Shown: positions 57,677-64,000 of the stretch, one piece after another
Layout of the letters: each line of letters begins with the position of its first letter
Position numbering within the stretch: position 1 is the first letter of the stretch
Assembly: GCA_000320545.1 (NCBI GenBank)
Contig: ADNK01000035.1
Coordinates: forward strand, 1-64,000
DNA length: 64,000 nt
Direction of reading: 5' to 3'
Source of the DNA: Bigelowiella natans CCMP2755
Lineage: Eukaryota > Cercozoa > Chlorarachniophyceae
Made by a program: the position numbers and the translations under genes
The notes under the pieces: model-generated
What the model saw: only the letters and a program-made list of their open reading frames with translations
Database searches by the model: none
Told to the model about the DNA's origin: nothing

Positions 57677-59718
57677 CTAACTTCGAATTTTCCATTATCA
57701 TGATATTTATTCAAGGAGAAGCAACTGTACCCACTCCTCCCGAAAATCCTGAAGGTAGCGAAAATAATGATGATTAGTAGTAGTTTTTTACTGCAGAAAT
57801 GCTGCACCGAGTCACCTGTGTTTGGTACGATTATTATCGGTACTTCTTTTTATAATTTTTTGTGGGAGTCAAGGACCTAATATGTACTAACAAATCGAAT
57901 AAATCACACTGCTAATTTCAGTTATGTAAAATTAAAATGCTGCTTCCTTATTTTTAAGTCCACCATTTTCGTAACTTGTTTTTTCGCATAGATGTATTCA
58001 TCGTGGTCAACATTGGAGTCCTAGATCTTCCATTAGTCGAGACTTATTATGAAAACATTTTAAAGCCACAGGGAAGGTACAATGATAAAATTGGCAACAC
58101 AATAATCTAATATTTTTAGTCCTAGGATAGAGGTAGAGTATGAGAGGGGGGGGGCAATGTAGAAGAGGAGGAGGAGGAGGAGACTGTGATTGTATAGGTT
58201 GTCGTTGAGGTTTATTCTTCTTCTTCTTCTTCTTCTTCTTCCTCTTCTCGACGCAGTCTGCCACTTACTCTCGTTTATTCTGCTTACAATTATTTAGAAC
58301 GATGATAATGATGAATTGTGAGCTAGATACATTACGTGCCGATTTGGGCCTACCATCGTTCCCTTCCAAGGACCTTCACTATCGTTTTCTCAGGTGTTGG
58401 TTTGGTACTTGTGACAGCAATTGTGGTGTTCTATCAATATCCTAGCAGTTATTACAGATGTGTAATAGAGTATTTATAATTATTTACTGTTGATAGCCAT
58501 CCCAACTACTTTGTAAAACATTATAATTTTATGCAGTTTTTTCAAGCCAGCTTTCTTTCTCCGGAACCGAAACTATGCAAAGACACAGGCCACACCTCCC
58601 TACAACATTGATTACGCTGGTCATTCAAATATTTTTGAAGAAATTCCTGAGCTACGATTCGTAGAATATGATATGTGCTTTTGATACTCGAACATACATG
58701 AGACGAACAAATATCGTTCACGTGCTGGACATTAGATACGGAGGAGAAACGTAGATTTTATTTATACTTGCTTGCAGATATAGTGATTATGTAAATTACA
58801 TACATAAATTTGTGTATCATCTCCTTGTGTCTACTACAGGAAGTCTATTTCGAGATTATCCAGGGCCTTGGCAAGTGAGACACGAAATATTTGACTAAAA
58901 TAGAAGAAAATTGAATTTGCTGCTTGACTTACAAATATTCAGTATTAAAGTACATTTTTTTCATCAACGTCCACAGCAGGAAAAACTGTATGTGTGTTGT
59001 GCGTTAAGCACCGCGTGTTAATATTGAGCAGAGTTTGGCCGCAGAATTGAGAAGAGATGAAGCAGAATTAGTCTGATTGTTAATTTTTGGTCAATTGTTG
59101 TCACTGTCCAGGTGATGCTGAAGCTCGGCGACGGATCGTTGGCTTGTGTCGCGGAGCAGGAGTAAGCAGGATCTAGAGTTAGAGGGAAGTCGAAGGGCAA
59201 AGAGTAAAAAGGATCTAGATTTAGAGACAAGTAGAAGAAAGGGCAAAGAGCAATAATATGTGGAAGACAAAACGAAAAGGATAGAGACGATGTTTTTTTT
59301 TTACTCACAAATGTGCGGCGGATAATCGTTGATTTCACTTTCGATTTCGGTTCAACAGAAATCTACTACTTGACGATTAAGACCCTGTATCACATTCGAC
59401 ATCTTCATTGTAATTCTCTCTTATTCTTAGGAAACGATATTTTTTAAATGAAGCAAAATATAAAATGGCCGAGGCGCTAGGCATTGCTGAGGTATAGAGT
59501 ACGCATTTGTAGAGACGTATCCAAATTGACATTATCGATTATTTGAGTGCCAAATTCTCCATAATGAATTTGAAATTTTGATTTATCGTGTCCCATATGT
59601 GGTTTGTTGCATTTAGGAAAAGGGGTCTGTCATAGATTTCTTGCGTACTGGATATAAGGCTGGAACATGGTGGGAGGAGGCAGAAAGTCAAGAGTTGTCG
59701 AACCTTTGGAGAACATGA
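55706..59718 (+). CDS. DUF1995-domain protein, probably plastid (LPA3-like)
   Basis: Fifteen exons join in phase to 475 residues: 55706-56128, 56256-56332, 56469-56521, 56621-56733, 56960-57001, 57114-57227, 57511-57565, 57716-57754, 57992-58076, 58298-58393, 58537-58619, 58840-58874, 59112-59161, 59431-59491, 59617-59718. A signal peptide ([17 protein letters not shown]) precedes [11 protein letters not shown], a Ser/Arg-rich stretch like a bipartite plastid leader. The domain shows [79 protein letters not shown] and [28 protein letters not shown] and the C-terminal [14 protein letters not shown] close it. In plants a DUF1995 protein (LPA3) assists photosystem II assembly; most members are uncharacterised. 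The fifth-to-sixth exon boundary is the weakest. Confidence 0.88.
57331..57410. repeat. (GA)n/(G)n low-complexity tract
   Basis: GA/GATA repeats, then a 13-base G run and more GA, within intron 57228-57510. A (CA)n tract lies at about 57641-57675 in the next intron. Confidence 0.92.
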
Positions 59719-59751
59719 TGCAGATTGGACAATAGACACAAAGTATTGATA

Positions 59752-59792
<41 letters not shown>

Positions 59793-60790
59793 ATACAACG
59801 TACATGACAAGATGACACAACGTATGTGATACAAATATGTATACATATAATACACTGTGTCCATACCTTGGCAGCGGTGAGTTTTCAATGACGCATGATC
59901 CTGACGACGTCTAAACGAGACGCAACGTGACACATGTCTGTAATTTGACACATTCTTGCTACGCACGATGCGATGCATAGCGCATCGTAGCAGCACATTA
60001 TGTGAAGCGCGGGTTCTCAGTATTCATTACTAGATTGAAGTTACTAGTTTGTGTGTCGTACGACGACACACTAGAAGGCACACCAGAAAACAGAGCTAGA
60101 GAGGCACTTTCATCATGCGTGCGTACATGCTAGCATGTACACGCATGATGTAAGTCTAGAAGCATATGTGCCGTGATCTGCACCGCCCGCAATGTGTGCA
60201 ACGAGCACCTTGGTCGTGACCTGGCTGTGTTAATTGTCTACATAGCAATTGAAGAAGTGATGAGGCAAATGGCGACTGCTAGACTACTAGCTAGCTAGGC
60301 AGGGCGCACAAATCGAGCCAACTGCTAGTTGCGCTAGGCGTGGCATGGGGCTAGCTAGCTCTAGAGCTAGCGAGGGCTGCGAGGAGGTTGGAGTTCTTGA
60401 GAGGTTTGATACAGTTGAGGGCTCATGCATGCACAACTACCGATCTAGCGATGTCACACTGAAATCGCCTACAGCGTTCTGCTAGTCACGTGAGCATATC
60501 CTTCCTTTTTCTAGTTCTAGCTTTATTTGCTTGCTTTCCATGTAGCGCAACTGCAACGGGATGCATCTCGATCACCTGCATGTCGCTTGCCGCGCTCTAG
60601 CCATGGCTAGCATTAGCGCTACCAGTGCAATGTTGTCGCTGCCGCAGCTGCACGCGTTTATGCGTTGCAGACCCATGCAATATTACCCAATAAGTTGATG
60701 TCAGCACGCCTCGTCGCGTCCAACAGTGACATAATGTGCATGTTGTGTGCATCACAGACACAGTGACATCATGCGCACATGTCACACATG

Positions 60791-60886
60791 GGGCGGATGC
60801 AATGAATTGATCAAATCTTTTCAATGGTCATCCTGATGTAACTGTGCAAAGCAGCAGCTACGCAGCGCTGATGTTGCATCTGTTTG
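60791..60886 (+). repeat. Dispersed hairpin repeat, full copy
   Basis: Reads ggggcggatgcaatgaattg, atcaaatcttttcaatgg, tcatcctgatgtaactg and tgcaaagcagcagctac. The following 130 bp (tttgtctc, catgtgaaagcagcatctg, tcgtgcagcacgcgcagc) resemble the sequence after the 51966 copy. Confidence 0.85.
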
Positions 60887-61017
60887 TCTCCGCTGCTGTG
60901 ATTGTTGTTTTTCATGAACAGCATGTGAAAGCAGCATCTGCATCGCCTCGATCGTTTGTGTCGTGCAGCACGCGCAGCATCCTCTAGTCCTGTGCAACGT
61001 CCACAATGTTGCATTGT

Positions 61018-61100
61018 GAGACAGATGTAATGAAGTGATTAAATCTTTTCAATGGTCATCTCAATGTATACGTAGCTATGCAGAGCAGCGGCAATGTTGC
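61018..61100 (+). repeat. Dispersed hairpin repeat, full copy
   Basis: Reads gagacagatgtaatgaagtg, attaaatcttttcaatgg, tcatctcaatgta, then gtagctatgcagagcagcgg. It starts 227 bp after the 60791 copy, in the same orientation. Confidence 0.86.
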
Positions 61101-61693
61101 ATTGTCCATCATGCCATGCTGTCGATCTGCTAATGTTCATGTAGCGTCATAATGGCTAGCTAGCTAGCATGCCACACATGTACGCAGCTACATGCTAATA
61201 AGAGCGCCGAGCCTCATGGTGAAATGGTGCGATGTCTGTTGCGATTGCAACCCTGCCATTTGCCATCACAACTCCGTCAAATCCGAGGCAGGGCTTGAGC
61301 AACCCATGTTGTGTGCGTGCGCGCCGCGCCAGCTAGCCAGGCTAGCTAGCTAGTCAGCAGTGGAATCGAAGCGATATACCATTAGGACTTCTTTGAAATT
61401 CAAACACAAATCCCGTTTATTTCGAGAATTCAGCATGAAAATCCACTGCCCAAACTGCTACTTCGGGCCACAGTCTGGACATTATGTACATTCATGCACA
61501 TGTATCTAGGTATGGCGGATCGTGCATGCGGTAGTTATGCACGTAACTTTAATAGATCCCCATGATACTGCTCGAAATTATCTATGACAATGGTTGGTAG
61601 AAGTGTCCTCCCTGTCTTGTTGTGCTAAATTTAATCTCTATATATTGATCTCAGAAAAATCCACCTTCATCACACATTTTAATGTAAATGACA

Positions 61694-63000
61694 TTAGAAT
61701 TCTGCTGCATTATCAACTGCTGCTAATACGCCCTTGCGAATATTTCGAGCTTCCGGTCCACAACACAGATGAAGAGGTACCATAATAGTCGTAGTAAATA
61801 CACGGGTAAAAGCAAAAAAAGCGAAGTTTATAATGAAAGCAAGGTCTTTTATGTAGTCCAACCCGCCATATACTTGATATTCCTCAAATCCTCCTATTTC
61901 GAGCTCAAGATCTGAATTGCTAAGGTAGAACGTGTTTCTAGCTTTGACTCGTTGAGCGTTACATACGACCGAAGATTTAGTCAGAATTGTATCGCTATGA
62001 TCCCTTTTGAAAGTGGTTTGATTGCTATTAGTTTCGGGTGAAAGTGCGTAGACGTACTCAGAAAGACTACAAAACTGTTCCGCTTCTGGAGAATGATGGC
62101 GTGCGATTTCTTCCACCACAGGAGTGAACCTTGTATCTCCCTTTGGCATTAATGTTGTCAGAGGCATGAGTCTATAAAAACGCGACGTTAAGGAAACTCG
62201 TGTGAGGAGTCGAGAGTTAGCCCGAAGGTCGTCATGACCCAAAATCTCATCGCGATCCTCTTCTCGATTGTAGAAAGTAAAAAGAAAGTTAAAACATGTT
62301 GAAAAGTAAGAACTTCCAAGGACGTAATCATTGGCGGCCCAATCTATACGGAATTCTAATGTTGCAACAATATCATCGTTGCGCCTATTCGGAAGAATCC
62401 ACCACCTTAAAAAAATCCGAAAACAATATAAGAATGGTGGAAAATTAGGAAATGGTTAGCTGAAACTTACGGATCGATTGTCCAGCATCGTAGATAACCT
62501 CTTGCCCCAAGGCTGGAGGTGAAGTTGACATATTGAATTTGCTGAAAATAATTGTGGGAATTGAGGTACGTTACATTCGGTAACGGACAGGAGACCGGGC
62601 TGTACTCATTCAGTAACAATGAACTTGGACTTTGGCAGAATGTCATCTTAAAGTGTTGATATTCATCCCCTTCTTTGATTATGTTGAGTTTGTTTCGGAT
62701 CCCGCGCTGCCCAAGTTTCTGTGCATTATTGATGGCCACGAGTAATGTGAAACACAGCACTATGGTGCTAGTAATTACAAATAGCGCCCATTCCTTCCAG
62801 GAATTGATGTTATGGAGATTTTTCAATTTTTTAATCGCTCGAATTGGAAGACTTTCGCGTCTACTAATTGTAGGCGAGGGCCGTGGACTCTGCATTCGTG
62901 TTTGCAGTCTTATAGGTTCTCTTGCTTGCTTTTCATCAAGCTTATCATACGTCATGCTATCCCTTCTACCAGTATTTAGTGTCCCTAGAAACTCATTCAA
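61694..63000 (-). CDS. Two-TM membrane protein of unknown family
   Basis: Two exons, 63000-62471 and 62405-61694, join in phase (CC|G) to 413 residues. The N-terminal 70 residues are hydrophilic and basic (RRESLPIRAIKKLKN). TM1 is WALFVITSTIVLCFTLLVAI. About 270 residues follow with several Asn-x-Ser/Thr sites (NVT, NFT, NQT) and Cys, consistent with a lumenal or extracellular loop. TM2 is LAFIINFAFFAFTRVFTTTI, followed by a 30-residue tail with CCGPEARNIRKG. The two-TM, large-loop topology recalls P2X-type or similar trimeric channels, but none of their signature residues is recognised. It is called unknown. It is the last gene before the right-end repeats and has no upstream exon that I can see. 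Confidence 0.7.
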
Positions 63001-63266
63001 TTCTATTCGTAATTGCTATTCAAGACCCAAGCTGTTGAACAACCAACTATGATCACAGATCCTTAATGCCACAGATAATCCTCATCATCATGACGATTGC
63101 AGCCATTTCCCGAGATTTGTTGTCTCATTCATTGACAGCTAAAACCCATGTCTCATGTGACAAAATGCCCAGCATTTTTGTGCCATCATTTGTCAATTTA
63201 ACTGCAAATTCTGGACGGAGTTCAACCCAAGTGAGGGAGGGTTGCCACATGGCTTCCCCTCGAAAT

Positions 63267-63600
63267 CCGAATTCGCCGATGCGGCGCGCGATGTGGTGAT
63301 AGGCGGGGGTTTTCGGTCACCAGGGTGGCTTTTCCTCCCACCCATGAACCACATTCTCGTTCAGTGGTGGGACAGACAGACATGTCGCCCCAGCCACCGG
63401 TGACTCGGTTGCCAAGTTGAGGGTGTTTGGATGTCTGCACTCAAGATTCAAAGTTGCATCCGCCGGAGTGGTGATGGGCGGGGGGGTTTTTCGGTCACGA
63501 AGGTGGCTTTTCCCCTCATCCCTGAAACACATTCCTGTTCACCGGTGGGGGCCAGCCCGGTGACTTGGTTGCCAAACGAAGGATGTTCGGATTTGTGTCT
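63267..63600. repeat. Two diverged copies of an approximately 180-bp unit
   Basis: Blocks gtggtgatrggcgggg, ttcggtcac, ggtggcttttcc, cacattc, ggtgact and ggttgccaa occur in the same order from about 63290 and again from about 63470. Confidence 0.85.
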
Positions 63601-63629
63601 GAGGTTCATCCCGGACGAATCCCGTCAGG

Positions 63630-63915
63630 ATGAACGTGCCCTCCTCCAACTTTGTGCCATCCAGCACAGGCAATGTCTCCGCAAAAGCCGGGGACGTTGT
63701 GGTTGGCGTGAAGCTCGTGCTTCCGATTGCAAATTGATGGGGGCAATGCCTCCGCAAAAGCCGGGGATGTCGTGGTCAACGCGAAGCCTCGTCGTCCAAG
63801 CTGGCAAGTGGACCAAGCAGGAAGAATGTGTCCTCCACCAACTTCGTGCCATCCAGCAGGGGCAATGTCTCCGCAAAAGCCCGGGATGTTGTGGTTGGCA
63901 TGAAGCTTGTGCACC
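63630..63915. repeat. Nested tandem repeat with a 51-bp core, three copies
   Basis: The core ggcaatgtctccgcaaaagc plus gggatgttgtggttggc and gaagc occurs at about 63669, 63741 and 63860. The outer copies are also preceded by gtcctccaccaac/gccatccagca, giving a higher-order period of about 191 bp. Confidence 0.88.
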
Positions 63916-64000
63916 CAAGTGGACCACGAGGTCCGTGGGGTTGTTCGCTTGGGGTTTGAAGGTGTGGTGTTCTTGCTTGGCAATCTCCAAAAGTGAGAAA

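Larger units (their letters stand above)
59719..61693. other. Convergent 3' intergenic region with dispersed-repeat copies
   Basis: This 2 kb gap lies between the DUF1995 gene (+) and the two-TM protein (-). It starts with a TA tract (59761-59790), continues as GCTAG/GCATGC-rich sequence (60000-60780) and carries two copies of the hairpin repeat (60791, 61018). A short + frame at 61594-61785 overlaps the end of the two-TM gene antisense and is not called. Confidence 0.65.
63001..64000. other. Window end: tandem-repeat region without supported gene
   Basis: The first 220 bp upstream of the two-TM gene are unique. From about 63225 the sequence becomes G+C-richer and is built of nested tandem repeats. 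Minus-strand open frames across it (63222-63990) simply read the repeats (HANHNIPGFCGDI and similar) and change frame between units, so they are not called. Confidence 0.6.

Noticed and set aside
57781-57832. Possible extra exon of the DUF1995 gene ([10 protein letters not shown])
   Set aside because: Splicing 57754 directly to 57992 keeps the frame and forms a conserved DVFIVVN; including this segment requires a less likely acceptor in the preceding exon.
63222-63990. Minus-strand frames with repeated HANHNIPGFCGDI
   Set aside because: The repeats change frame between units and no splice chain joins them; the DNA-level tandem repeat explains them.

Overview
The window is nuclear DNA of an intron-rich eukaryote, most likely a unicellular alga with a complex plastid. 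Introns are short (about 60-130 bp, mostly GT-AG) and cut many genes every 40-150 coding bases. Several proteins carry N-terminal signal or anchor peptides in front of plastid-type enzymes (an RsmG-like rRNA methyltransferase, a DUF1995 protein, an FKBP isomerase). Ser/Pro/Thr linkers of the PTSSPT type and the giant CUB/beta-helix surface protein fit a stramenopile, but the lineage cannot be fixed from this sequence alone. No CRISPR, rRNA, tRNA or bacterial operon structure was seen.

Layout, left to right: a 5'-truncated J-domain protein (+, 1-2595); a repeat-rich gap; a C2H2 zinc-finger gene (+, 4433-5428); an FKBP (-, 6105-7487); a DEAD-box helicase (+, 7877-10442); an RsmG/GidB homologue (-, 11985-14371); a PUS7/TruD pseudouridine synthase (+, 14799-17943); a 21-exon fusion of a Cys-rich module, two ABC ATPase domains and a GNAT acetyltransferase (-, 18764-25457); a SAM methyltransferase (+, 25896-28407); a roughly 3,185-residue surface protein with inactive-protease, CUB, beta-helix and multi-TM parts (-, 30106-40110); an RCC1 gene with a near-perfect internal duplication (+, 41004-45297); a small unknown gene (-, 46803-47585); a CS plus Tudor-like protein (-, 48017-50139); a second C2H2 gene (+, 50652-51560); a coilin homologue (-, 52561-55260); a DUF1995 protein (+, 55706-59718); and a two-TM protein (-, 61694-63000). 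The right end is nested tandem repeats.

Two layout patterns stand out. From the first zinc-finger gene on, neighbouring genes almost strictly alternate strand, so intergenic gaps are either short divergent promoters (about 390-890 bp) or longer convergent 3' gaps (about 0.7-2 kb). A dispersed repeat with a recurring hairpin (copies at 11.4-11.6, 18.2-18.4, 51.7-52.3 and 60.8-61.1 kb) occurs only in convergent gaps. RNA-related genes are frequent (helicase, rRNA methyltransferase, pseudouridine synthase, coilin), but no shared pathway is implied by the sequence.

The most unusual item is the ABC-ABC-GNAT gene at 18764-25457. It resembles the prokaryotic family I know as COG2401 (ABC-type ATPase fused to a predicted acetyltransferase). 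Its two nucleotide-binding halves have lost complementary catalytic residues, and a Cys-rich N-terminal module splices in frame onto it. Exon models throughout were built by hand from splice signals, reading phase and protein similarity recalled from memory; none has transcript support here.
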